Origin: Acanthornis magna
Lineage: Eukaryota; Chordata; Aves; Passeriformes; Acanthizidae
DNA length: 64,000 nt
Direction: 5' to 3'
Assembly (NCBI GenBank): GCA_036785705.1
Contig: JAWUZG010000136.1
Location: 2,232,001-2,296,000 of the forward strand
The notes below the pieces were generated by a model. It made no database searches. It was not told where the DNA came from and saw only the letters and a program-made list of their open reading frames with translations. Below are positions 45,454-56,416 of this stretch, in pieces. The translations under genes were made by a program, and so were the position numbers. The first letter of the stretch is position 1; every line of letters begins with the position of its first letter.

Positions 45454-45899
45454 TTTGCATACAAGTGCAAACAAGCAAATGGCATGGCATGAGCTGAAGT
45501 GCAGGGACTGGACCAAAGCTTGCCAAATTGATCCTCACTGAAATCGCAAAATTTCATTTCCTTTCATGAAACGAAATTCTTCATTTCGTTTCATGAAAGG
45601 AAATGAAATCCCAAATTCAGAGAAGAAGTGTAACAAGCACTTGGGGCAGGAGATATGAGCAAATGAAAGGCGAGCGGAAAAAATGGCCCAATTTGCAAAT
45701 GGAGTGAATACAAGGCAATGCATTGGGATGAAATGAGGGGCAGTGAAAAAAACAGCAAGTTGCCCAAATTCTAGGGGTTGAATTTTTGAAATCAGAAAAG
45801 AAAGGGAAAAGGTGAGACAGGAGAAGAAGGGGAGAAACAGAAAGGCTTAAAAAAAAAGGGAAAATTTTGCACCAAAGTGCAAACAAGCAAATGGCGTGG
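45454..45899. repeat. Unclassified insertion segment with direct repeats and a hairpin
   Basis: This segment follows the CR1 break. It contains a 21-bp direct repeat (45463-45483 and 45875-45895; core GCAAACAAGCAAATGG) and a perfect 27-bp inverted repeat with a 5-nt loop (45551-45609). A purine-rich stretch lies at 45785-45870. No coding frame is convincing and I cannot name the element. Confidence 0.6.
45551..45609. repeat. Perfect 27-bp inverted repeat, 5-nt loop
   Basis: Left arm 45551-45577 (starting ATTTCATTTCC) and right arm 45583-45609 (ending GGAAATGAAAT) are exact reverse complements, separated by TCTTC. Each arm also contains the small palindrome TTTCATGAAA. The match ends cleanly at both outer edges. 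Confidence 0.95.
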
Positions 45900-46131
45900 T
45901 GTCCCGTCCCACTATAAAAGAAAGGGTGAGTCGGGGATGATTCTTTTTATAGATTTCTTGGACAAAAAATGAAGCGCAATTGCAGCAATATTATATGTGG
46001 AAAACAATTTATTGATAATTACATGTGAGTGTTCCTACCCAACGGGGGACAGGGAAAAGCAACGAGAGGGAAAAAAAAAACGAGAGATGGACAGAGAAAG
46101 AAAATACCGGACACATCGTTGCCACTGTACC
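45900..46131 (-). mobile_element. Probable LTR 3' portion on the minus strand
   Basis: Read on the minus strand, the segment has AATAAA (plus-strand TTTATT near 46009) followed about 110 bp later by an end in GGGACGGGACA at 45900. That is the layout of an LTR U5 with a CA terminus. It continues into 46755 onward after removal of the solo LTR at 46132-46754. I could not find its other end or a target duplication, so the full extent and family are uncertain. Confidence 0.45.
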
Positions 46132-46754
46132 TGTCCTGGGGTGATGTAATGATAATCCTGTATCCCATATCTTTTGCATGCCTGCCTAAAATGTTCTGTA
46201 GCTTTCACTGCGCTCAGCAGCAGGAGAAGCTCTGCCAACATGGGATGTTTTGAAACTCTCCGCAGCTCGGCTGTTCCCGGAGGAAGGGACATTGCTTAGT
46301 CAGGCTGCTGCTGCTGTGACTGCTGCTTTTTTTTTTCCCCTCCTTCCCTGGGATTGCTTCTTCATCTTTTTTTTTTTTTGGACCCTTTTTTCCTCGACGT
46401 TTTGTCGGAGAACCCTGGGAGCCCCCGGTGGACGGTGGACGGGAATCCTCCAGGGAGCCACCGGAGCAACTCCCCCCGGGGGGAAACCCCTGGAAAGGAG
46501 TAGCTAAGCCTGAGGAAAAGGACACTAAAGTTCACCAACTGTTCATTAGGGTTTGGTGATTCCTTTTCCCCTTTCCCCTTCCCCTGTTCTTTGAGAGGGG
46601 ACTCGGCAGGTTGTGCTGAATAAACAGCTTTTTCCACTTTCATTCCAGAGCCTCTGCTGTTGTGGGGGAAGGGGTGCCGGAGGCCTTTGGTGTGGGGGGA
46701 AGTGTTCTGTTCAGAGCACTTTCCACCCAGGAAAATTGTGTCTAATCCGAGACA
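46132..46754 (+). mobile_element. Solo LTR with perfect 5-bp target duplication
   Basis: A 623-bp segment starts TGTCCTGGGG and ends AATCCGAGACA, giving TGTC/GACA inverted termini. It is flanked by GTACC on both sides (46127-46131 and 46755-46759). AATAAA at 46619-46624 lies about 130 bp before the end, so it is in + orientation. A 5-bp duplication and a TGTCCTGG start are usual for avian ERVL-type and some other ERV LTRs. No internal viral sequence remains. It interrupts an older minus-strand LTR-like segment. Confidence 0.9.
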
Positions 46755-47291
46755 GTACCCCAGGCGCCCCGTCGGGGAGAGTTTGGTGATAGGAGAGCCA
46801 AGCACATAAAAGCAGCTCACTGCGATAGAACCACGGGCATTTTCCTTTGGGTTCTTGGAGGCAGAGGGGCTCGCCTGGAGGGTCAGCTCTGCCCCCCTCC
46901 CCCTTTGCATTTTCTTCCCTGCGACCCTGCTCCTTCCCTGGCTGTCTGTGCTCTCTGCCCCTGTCCTGCCCCGAATGCTTCGCTGCTTCCCTGGGGCAGC
47001 TCCATTACCGCAACAACCTCGTGCTCGCTGTTTGCCCAGGCCGGAGCCACTGCTGCTGCCTGCACCCTGCACCCTGCCTGCAGCTCCTGCCTGCAGCTCC
47101 TGCCTGCAGCTCCTGCCTGCACCCAGCCTGGAGCCGCTGCCATCTGTGCCCAGCCTGGAGGTGCCTGCACCCATAGCCATGGCAGCTTGTTCCTGTTCCC
47201 GTTCCTGCTCCTGTTCGTCGCCCATGGAAGGCACACGCAGCTGCTGCTGTTTGGAAATTGGGCCCAGCCCGCCATGAGAGCGACGCAGACT
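46755..47291. other. G+C-rich continuation of the interrupted insertion
   Basis: This continues the minus-strand LTR-like segment for at least about 80 bp (TTTTATG on the minus strand near 46808 could be a TATA-like box). It then becomes G+C-rich with a short tandem CCTGCAGCTCCTG repeat at 47075-47127. Long overlapping frames on both strands (up to 344 codons, minus, 46362-47396) cross several element borders and are not credible genes. Confidence 0.45.
47075..47127 (+). repeat. Short tandem repeat, 15-bp unit
   Basis: Three to four copies of a unit close to CTGCCTGCAGCTCCTG in the G+C-rich segment. Minor feature. Confidence 0.8.
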
Positions 47292-47415
47292 CCTTGCAGC
47301 TGGATGGGGCTTGGAGCAATCTGGGATGGTGGAAAGTGCCCTGTGGCAGTGGGGTTGGAACTTTAGGATCTCGAAGTCCCTCCCAACCCAAACCAATCTG
47401 TGATTTTATGGAAGA
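47292..47415 (+). mobile_element. CR1 LINE, right half of the interrupted copy
   Basis: CAGCTGGATGGGGCTTGGAG, then CAATCTGGGATGGTGGAAAG, then CCCTCCCAACCCAAACCAAT and a CTGTGATTTTATGG tail form the CR1 3' terminus. It picks up within about 20 bp of where the copy at 45390-45453 stops, so the two are halves of one element. Confidence 0.85.
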
Positions 47416-47419
47416 GGGT

Positions 47420-50400
47420 GTGAACCTCGTGCAGTTGTGCCCTGGGAAGGCAGAGAGTCTCTGGCTGTTTTGTTCTGATTAAAAGTTAGGAACCGCTCCT
47501 CCTGGAGGCACTGAGGGACAAAGGGTACCTTGTCCTGCATGAAACCCCACAGATCGTGCAAGGGATTAGGGCACTGCTCCAAACCAAGCAATATCCCCAG
47601 GATGCAGAATGGCTCTGTGCTCCTCTCCTGCCCAGAGCCCAGCTGTACACATCTAAATCTTTTTTGGTAGGTGCTGACTTCAAGGTGTTACACCTCACCT
47701 ATTTTTGACCTGCTGACAAAAAGAGAAACTGGGGACTCCATCAAAGCAACTGCTGGGCTAGAAATCACTATCTCAGACAGCCAAAAGGAGGACTGTTTGA
47801 AAAAATCGATTACTGTTATTCAAAAGTTAAAACTGAGTGATCAAATGATCTCATGTTCCACATCCTTCCAGTGATGGATTGGCACCAGCTTTGAGACACA
47901 GTCCAAAACCTTCCAAATACAAACCTTCACTTAAACAATGGGCTAAAAAGAGGGAAGAAGTGACAAATTTGAAGGCCTCTCCTCACTCCAGTGATGATAA
48001 AACTTCTGATCTGCTGTAAGTCATCAGAGCAGTTGAACAGATCCTTACGTTCAAGCTTGCAGGCTGGTACCCTGATTTCAATGGAAGATGCATTTTATTA
48101 AATACTCCAACTTAAGTGCTTTGCTGGCTCCCAGCTGGACACAAACGCCTCTTGAAATGACTGTCAGGGTGTTTCTGTAAAAGAAATCTGTGACTAAAAT
48201 CATATAAACTGGTCTTCATGATGCCAAAATAAGATTTATTGTGACCATGAACATTCTTCTCTTGGAAATTCATTTTCAAGTTCAATAAAAAGTATCTTCA
48301 TTATAGTTAGAAGATCTTATTTTGATAAAAATGCATTTATCAAGTGAAATTACATTATTTAGAAGTTTTGTTAGGGGTTTTTCTTTGTGTTGTTGCTGCT
48401 GTCATTGTTTGTTTTGAGGATTTTGGGGGTTTTTTTGGTTTTTTTTTTACATTTGGACCATCAGAATAAGTGTCTTCAAATAAAAGCCAAAGAGGAGAAA
48501 CGCTGTTTTTCTAATCAGCTGTGCTAAGTTTGAGCAACTATCCATCTTAGTTACATACAGACGAACAAATATTTTCAAAAGTTAATTATCTGAAGAGGGT
48601 AAGTTATTCCAACTACTTGTAAAGAAGTAGGGAGAAAAATCATATTAAAAAACTAAACTAAATATCAAAAATATCATGGTGTTTTATGTTGGTGCTTTAA
48701 AAAATTGTTTTAAACTTCCATTTAAAATTTAAAGTAAACGGAAGGGTTAATACAATACAGATTTTGAAATTAAATATTTGATCTTAGGATGAAAAGCAAG
48801 TTCAAGTTTATTTTAATTAACCTAGGGATGTTTGTTGTAAGCAAGCCTATTCCACATTTCTATCTCAAACACACCAAAAAATCCTTTCCTTGTGTCCTGT
48901 ATTTGATTTTCACCTCAGGAAAGCCAAGCTCTGAGCTCTGTAACTGAGCACAATGCAGGAGAGCAGGTGCAAATGAGACAAGGGAATAGGATAGTGATTT
49001 GTCTAATAAGCCTAAAAGAAGGTCTATTTTGGAGGTTAATATAGGTAAAGTAGCCTCCAGAAAATCTCAGAACAGCGATGATGCTGCCTAAGAGCCCAAT
49101 GGTGAATGAATCTTGGGGGATGCATTAGAGATCAGGGATTTTTCTGCCTCTCTTGAAGACGTGGGGTTTGGTTTCATCATCTTCTTTCCAATTTGAAACG
49201 AGGATTTTCAAGTGGATTGACCACAATACTTGCAAGGTTTAAAAAGAGTGGGCAAACAAAACATCAGGGCAGTGATCACCCAATGTTTTCAGACATATTT
49301 TGCAATACACTTTGCAGAGGGGAAGAGTGTACAGTGCAGGAGGGATTGGACACTCGCTGGGCTGTTCTGTGCCCCAGAGTCTGTGAGGAGATGAATAAAT
49401 TGTGCAAAGCGTTTCAGGTCACTCAGGAGCTCTGCTTCTCTTTCTTCCTTTCCAGATTGTGTGCTGATGCTCATAACAGGTGCTGAAGTGCAGAGCTGAT
49501 GACTGCAAATGCCTTGCTTCTCTAAATAAATAACCAAAGTGACCTTCTTTGGGAAAGCAATGGAAACTCTCACATTTTACTTTCAGAGCTGCCTGATTTT
49601 CCCTGACGTGAAATCTCAAACCTGGCAGCACAACACCCAATTTGGAACTCCCTTGAACTCAGTTAAGCTCCATGAATTTAGGGTAAATTCATGAGTCTAC
49701 TTCCCACACATGGCACACCATAAGGTCAAATGAGGTCATCCTCATCGGGATTTGGGAGGAACTTCATGACAGACCCCCCTATAGCTTTATGGTCATCATA
49801 TGAGTGATGAGCGTGGAAAGGTTCCTACGGAGGGATCTTGGCCAAGTCAGCTCAGGCAGTGAAATACAAAGTGCAGATGAAAGCAGTCTGATTCTCGTGG
49901 AACAAACAACCCATCACTGCAGTTCACATGGGGCTTAGTGTTTCAGCTCTCCGTAAAACTCAGCATGATTTCAGAAAGGAATGTCTGACTGCAGTCCAGG
50001 CAATAATTGGAAGAGATTTGGCTCATGCTCACTCAAAAATGGAGTTTTGTTTCCAAATTATTTGTCTCTAGGCACAGTAATAAATTTTGAGTTTGAACAC
50101 ATACAACCTTTTTTTTTTCCCTTAAAGAAATTACAGCTCTAAGAAGGAAATAACCTGAGTATTTTTTGACTAGCTTGAGTCTCGTAATCCTTACAAACAC
50201 CTCTGCTATTTTTAAATACAGAACTTGCAGCATTGTATAAGATCTGTGATTCTGACCTAGGGATAATGCAAGGACCAAAGTGGTACAAAATCCAGCTCAG
50301 ATTAGCTATTCTGTTGTTCTCCCTCCCTGCAGCTGACCTGCACACTTGTATTTTAGCTGCTAGCAGGATACAGGACTGTGTTTCAAGCTTCTGGACTGAG

Positions 50401-53400
50401 TTTAGATAAGGATTTTTAGGCCCAGGCACATTTTGGGGATACAGCATATAACACAGAGCATCACTAAGAACAAGAGCCTGTTCTGCACTGACCATTCAGC
50501 CTGCTGTCACAATAGCTCTCAAATACTTCTTTTTTTGTTTTTTATTAAAAATATTGCTGTTTATATGCAACTCTTGGCAGCTTTAATCTGAAGTGCCAGA
50601 CTCAGCCATAGCATTTTGTAGCATTCAGTAAAATTGCATGAAATTCAAATCAATAAAAACTGGCATGGTGTGATACATGTGGTGTTTAGTAAACAAAGCA
50701 GATGAGATTGACCTGACTGAAAGCTGTGATCAGCACAAACACGCTGAATACAAAATGTGGTGTTGATTTGTGGCAGAGCCGAGCTATATGTGCATTTATG
50801 CAGCTACTTTGGGAAGATCTAATAGTTTTTAATAGTTATGTGATCCGGTCTAAGGTATAAAGCCCATGTAGATATATATCACATATTTGAAAAATCTTCA
50901 CATCTGTCCCCCATGTTTAAAAAATGAAAATAAAAATGGGATACATTTATATGCTGAGATCTTCTCAGACACTTCTGCTTTGCTCAAAAATTATTGGATT
51001 CACCATCCTGCTCTTGCCACTTATAAATTCCCTAAAGAGAAAAACAGGGTAACAGAAAGAATTTTTTAAAAGCAAATAAATTGAAGACACGTTTTTAGCT
51101 GGTTTTGGGTGGAAAAGCATTACAGCAGAAATACTGTTAAGTAACCTTGTCAGGCATGGATATTACAGAGAAAACTCCATCAGGTTTATTTGGGTTTTCT
51201 CTCTCTCTTTAAGTAATCAAAAAAATATGGAATGTAGATACAGGAGGGAGCAAATCTTTGGCACAAGAAATACAACATTTGGCTAATTAAATGTCTGTTT
51301 GTTTTCCCTGGTATTAAATTCTAATCCTTGTCATTTAAGATAAAACATCTATGGAAAAGGAAATGAAGATGCAGCTCCGGTTTATGGAGATTGGCAGCCT
51401 AGCACATCTCATGCCTTGAAGAGTCCATGGAAGTGTTTATTTCCTATCTGGGACTAAGGGACTTAATGAAGTGTCTGACAGAGGAAAGCATTGATATTGC
51501 ATGGGAAGAAAAGTGCCTTTATATCAGTTTTATAGGTGGGGACATGTGGCAGAGTAGCCACGTGTTATAATCAAGTTTCTACACCAGGTCAGTGGAAAAC
51601 TTCCTTCACTCCCATCTATAAATCTCTTTGAATTATCCAAATTCTGCTAATGAATGCATTCTTAACTGAAATACAACACCAGCTGATTCTCCAGGACATT
51701 TGCTATGAAATGCTGTTTTAGCCTAGATGCACTTGCTAGGCCTGTGAGATTGTCACTTAGAGTAAAGATAAAATGAAATGCTGCCATGAGTCCTGAGGAA
51801 TATATTCCAGACTGTCCTTAAACTAATGTGGCCAAATATTGGCCCAGTTTGAACTGCTTTCTACTGGGTTTCATTCTGAATTTTTTTCTTCCTGAAAATC
51901 AGATTATTCTTCCTTCATATTGCCTCTTAAACTCATACCTGACAAATTTCTGGTAATATAGATAGGAAATGTCATAGGAATGAAACTTGGGTTTTTCCAA
52001 AGTTCCAGGAAACTGACCATGAGACAAACCCAAGTTCTTAGACCGATCCAAAATAAGGTTCAGATGACTTTGGGGGAGATCTAAGCAATGATCTTAAAAA
52101 CATCTGTGATCTACCACCCCTAGATGCTTTTAAACTCTGTATTTTCTGAGTGATTTTCTTTATTTTATGTACAAGCAGAAATGCCTTTATCATGTAAAGA
52201 CCAAATATCCTATAAAAGCCTTTCGTATAAAAAGATTTCAAATAATTTATAAACTCAGAGGTTTTGATTTAATTAAAGTGTACTTAACTATTCCAAGTGG
52301 AGACAATATATTTTTTTTTATTGTTAGGATCTCTTCACTATAAAAAAAGTGTGATAATTTCTCTTAGCAATGAAAATTATCTTTCAGCACACAGCTCTCC
52401 AGGCTCCAGTGTACTCAGAAAATGAAATCTGGATGATTATTATGTTTCCATAGTATTATAATAAAGGATGGATGGTAAAGTCTGAAAAATTTTAACATCC
52501 AAAGAGGAAAACTTCTGTCAATATCTACTTAAATTTACATAAATTTACATAAATTCAGGTGAAGGGTGTCAGAGATAAAAACAGAGCAGGAGGGGAGATG
52601 GATGGCAGTGCTCCGACCCATCACTAGTGCCAGTGAACAACTTTGTGACCATAGACATTTCTATTTATTTTCTCTCTTTTATCCTTTTTTTTCCTGATCT
52701 GACAGGTCCTTCCAGTTCACTGTCAGGTGGCAACATTTAGTCATGTTCATCCATTTCTACGTCTGCCATGATTTTGTGGTGTTATCCAGAATGCTCTGTT
52801 CAGTTGGGAAGATTGAGAAGGAATAGAGGCCCCTGCTGACTGGATGTTATCTGGAAATCTGCATGTCTTCTGCAGGTTGTTTCTATTCAATCCCCTGAAA
52901 CAGGAAAATGGATTTGTCACTAATCAGGTCAGAAAAATGGAAGAGAGATTCATTAAAAGATAATGTGGCAGGATGGAGCTAACAGAAAACAAGGACAAAA
53001 TTAATGTTGTAAGATATTATCTTATGAGACACGGGAGGTTTTTACAAAACACTCTGTGTTAAGATATTCTTCCACCACCTATTTTTATCTCTGTGCTTTT
53101 GAAATCAAGCTCCATTAAGTTTTCATGAATCTTAGGACAAGTGCTGTGTTCTGCCAGGAACTGTTACCTGGCAAATGGTGTGTAAAAAAAAAGTAGAAAT
53201 CTGGACAGGGATAACTACTTACTACAGCATGTCACAGTTTGTTAATTTATGAGGGGGTTTTGCTTCTCTATTCAGAGTTAACTTATACTATTTTTTCCAA
53301 CTCAAATCAGCTCAATGTTAAAGCTTTTTTTTTGTTATGGAGGGAGGAAGCTAGATATTTTTTAGTTATTTAGAAACACATAGGAAAATTACATTTAAAT

Positions 53401-56104
53401 ATTAAGTATGCTTAGAACAGCACTATTTGAAATATATAAAGGGGAATTCAGTTTTGCTAACCTGGTCATGCAGTTCTGCAAGGCTGAAGTTTTGATCAAG
53501 TTATGTCTGTGAAAAACATTTTGCATAAGATCCCGAGACTGGTAAATAGTTGGAATAGGGAACATTCACAAATTGTTATGGAAAATAAAGAAAGGATTCT
53601 CTGCCAAGTGTGCTACAGAACATCTCAAATGTGGCTTCAGATGACTAAATGGCAGATAAGTCCCTACTGTGTCACCTCAAATAAGGTAAGGTACTTACAT
53701 TGGTGTTGGGAATGGTTTGACAGCATGAGCGCGCTGCCCACAAAATAAATGCAGGGACTCTGGGCTCCAGTCTCACAACTAATTTTGACTATTTTGTCAT
53801 GGTTTCCAGCCCATGAGACTTTTCAAACAGGTTCCCAGCAGAAACGCTGCTTTCTAAAATCTGAGCATTCTTTGAGAAAAAAATAGCTTCTGTATTTATT
53901 TTGCTTTTTCCTTGAGGGTCATACAGTGGAAATCCCTGTTCTGATATTTCTGTAATTAAATCCTTATTTTCTTCTGTTTTGTAGACTTAATTTATTTTCT
54001 GTGTGTAACATGAAAATTTGGAAAATCGCCAAATGTTTTAACTGACTGACACTTAAAAGAAGTACTTTGAAGTCTTAAATGAAAGGGCCATTGGTAAATT
54101 ACTCCCTTCCCAGTCGTGGATTCTGCTTCCTTCCCAGTCCTACTGACTCTTATTTCACTGCTGTCTTTGAGTTCTTCATCTCAGTGACTGGTTTGGACCA
54201 GGACCAGATGTCTTTCTTGTAGTTGCTAAACCAGCAAGAAGCCAACCAGGTAAAAAAAGAGAAAAAGAGGAGAAAAAATTAATTAGACACAGTGTTTTTC
54301 GGGATAGGCTTTCTAACTAATGTATTATAGTAAAAGTCTGAATCTACATTATCATGAATAAAATATCAGGCAAGGGAAAACAGATTGAATAATTTCATTT
54401 TCCAGTTCCTCAGGTGCCTGTCCTTTTATTGTCAGAGAAATGATATTATTCTCTCTTCTCATGAGGAAGTTGCACAGAGAAGTCCACCTGTTCGTCAGAA
54501 ATCAACTCCAAGCCCTGTTGCCAACACAAGAAACTCATTATCCTCTGCCTGAAATCAATTCAGCTCATAGAGTCGGGGAAGTTTTGCAGTGAGAGGACAC
54601 AAAGAATGGCCTACACCCTGAACAGCAGAAAATGCCAGGTTGCTTTCCCAAAGGGAAGGATGAATCCTCTGTGTGATCCAGTGCACTGCAAAGTGAATAC
54701 CTCCATGAATTGGACCCAGAGGACCCAGAGCAGAACAGGATATTCACTTTAGTTTTTCTGAAGGATGTTTGCTATGGCTGCATCTTTCCACTGCTAAGAA
54801 ACAAACCTGGCAGTTCCCTGGCTTAGCTGTGACCTGTTCCTCTTGTTTCTCTCTAATTTATGATGATTTTGTTGCTGTAAGGGGCTTTGCAAGTTTCCTT
54901 CGTGCCGCTGGTTCTCTTTCAACAGCTTCTTCAAACACCCTGCACTCTCCTTCACAAGCTGCCACACTGACATCCTTCCTTACATGAGCATCCCACAGCT
55001 CTGCAGCTGCTAGCATCAGAAAGGGAGAAAATAACTAAAAAATCCCAAAGATAGGAAGTTCCCTTCATCGCCTTCCTGCTGTGAATAATGTGATTCGCTC
55101 CCACTCTTCTGATGCTCACACAGGGCATCGCTCACAAGATTTGCAAAAGATTGTATATATAGAAGGAAACAATACTTTAATAACAAGGCACTTTCTCTGG
55201 TAAAAATAGGCACAAAAAGTGTTATAGCAACTGTTTATTCAAACGACACAGGGCATGCTTCTTTGGAGTGAAAGTAATTAATCATTGGAGCACCTTACTT
55301 GAATCTGCCAGCAATAGTCTTTGCTAAACTTAAAATTAAAAAACTATAGAGATAAATGTAGAAACATATCTATATGAAATGCAAATGTAGGTGTGGATTG
55401 AAAGGTGAGATAAATTGTTCTGTGAAGAATTACACTTGGAAACTCTTGATCTTCTATTTTTTTGTCCCAAAGTACTGTGTTCAGCCTGTGCCCCATGGAT
55501 CTGTGGAATATTAGTTAGCAATCAGCAGCAGGTAAATAAGAAAAATATGTTATTCATAGCCTTAAACTTGCTACAAGGGGAGCTCTTCTGTGCTGAAAAA
55601 TACACACGGGGTGTGCAAATCTCTGTGACTGGAAAATGCTGGGCACACATGTTGGAAATGGCTACTTCTGCCATCTCATTTGTTTTCTGAATAATTCCAG
55701 CTATTGAAAAAACCAACTCAAACCAACAAATGAAACAAGAATCTCAGCCTTTGTTCAAAGCAGAGAGTAATTTTCTGTCCCTTAGCTGCTGCAGAAAGAT
55801 TGAAAATGCCTACAGAGTGCAATCCAGAAATCGAAGGGCTAATGGCATTTTTGCTTTCTGTCTTAAGTCCTTTGAGTCTTCTAACCCAAGTTAGTTGCCA
55901 TTAATTAATTTTCCAGCACTAGACAAGGAAGCTTTCCATCCTGCCCGTGACAAACACATATTTTATAATTTGTATTACTATATCATAGTCAGATTTAGTG
56001 GAGCAGTCATTGCACAACTCGATATGTAATACCTTGTTGTAACCTATTCCTGCAGAAAGAGCCTTTCCCCTTCTTTCCCCCCAACACAAAAAAATATTAC
56101 AGGA
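47420..56104. other. Gene-poor DNA, no supported gene
   Basis: About 8.7 kb with no recognisable gene, RNA or transposon. A G/T-rich tract lies at about 48365-48452 and there is a short ACATAAATTT tandem at 52528-52555. Frames reach at most 118 codons (50139-50495, minus) without family motifs. Confidence 0.55.
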
Positions 56105-56416
56105 GTTTAATTCCCCGTCTTCCTGCTCTTCTCCCACTTTATATGCTGAGCATGGTGCCATAAGGTCTGGATATCCCTTTGGTCAGTTGGGGTCACCTGT
56201 CCCAGCTGTGTCCCCTGCCACCCTCCCAGGCCCCCCAGCCCCTCCCCAGCCTGGTTGTAGGAAAAGCAGGAAAGGCTTTGGCTCTGTGTGAGCCCTGCTC
56301 AGCAATAACAAAAACTTCTCTCTATCATCAACCCTGTGCTCAGCACAAACCCAAAACACAGCCCCGCACCAGCCACTGGGAAGGAAATTAACTCCACCCC
56401 AGCCAGAACCAGCACA
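56105..56416 (-). mobile_element. Truncated ERVL-type LTR (U3 with TATA box)
   Basis: On the minus strand it starts at 56416 with TGTGCTGGTTCTGGCTGGGG, runs through AAAGCCTTTCCTGCTTTTCC and CAGCTGGGACAGGTGACCCC, then AACTGACCAAAGGGATATCC, and reaches CATGCTCAGCATATAAAGTG. This is the start, body and TATA region of the common avian ERVL LTR. The TATA is TTTATA on the plus strand at 56138-56143. The match ends shortly after, so R, U5 and the 3' terminus are missing. There is no target duplication to test because one end is lost. Confidence 0.85.

Noticed and set aside
46362..47396. Minus-strand frame of 344 codons
   Set aside because: It crosses the solo LTR border, the G+C-rich insertion and a CR1 fragment, so it cannot be one gene.
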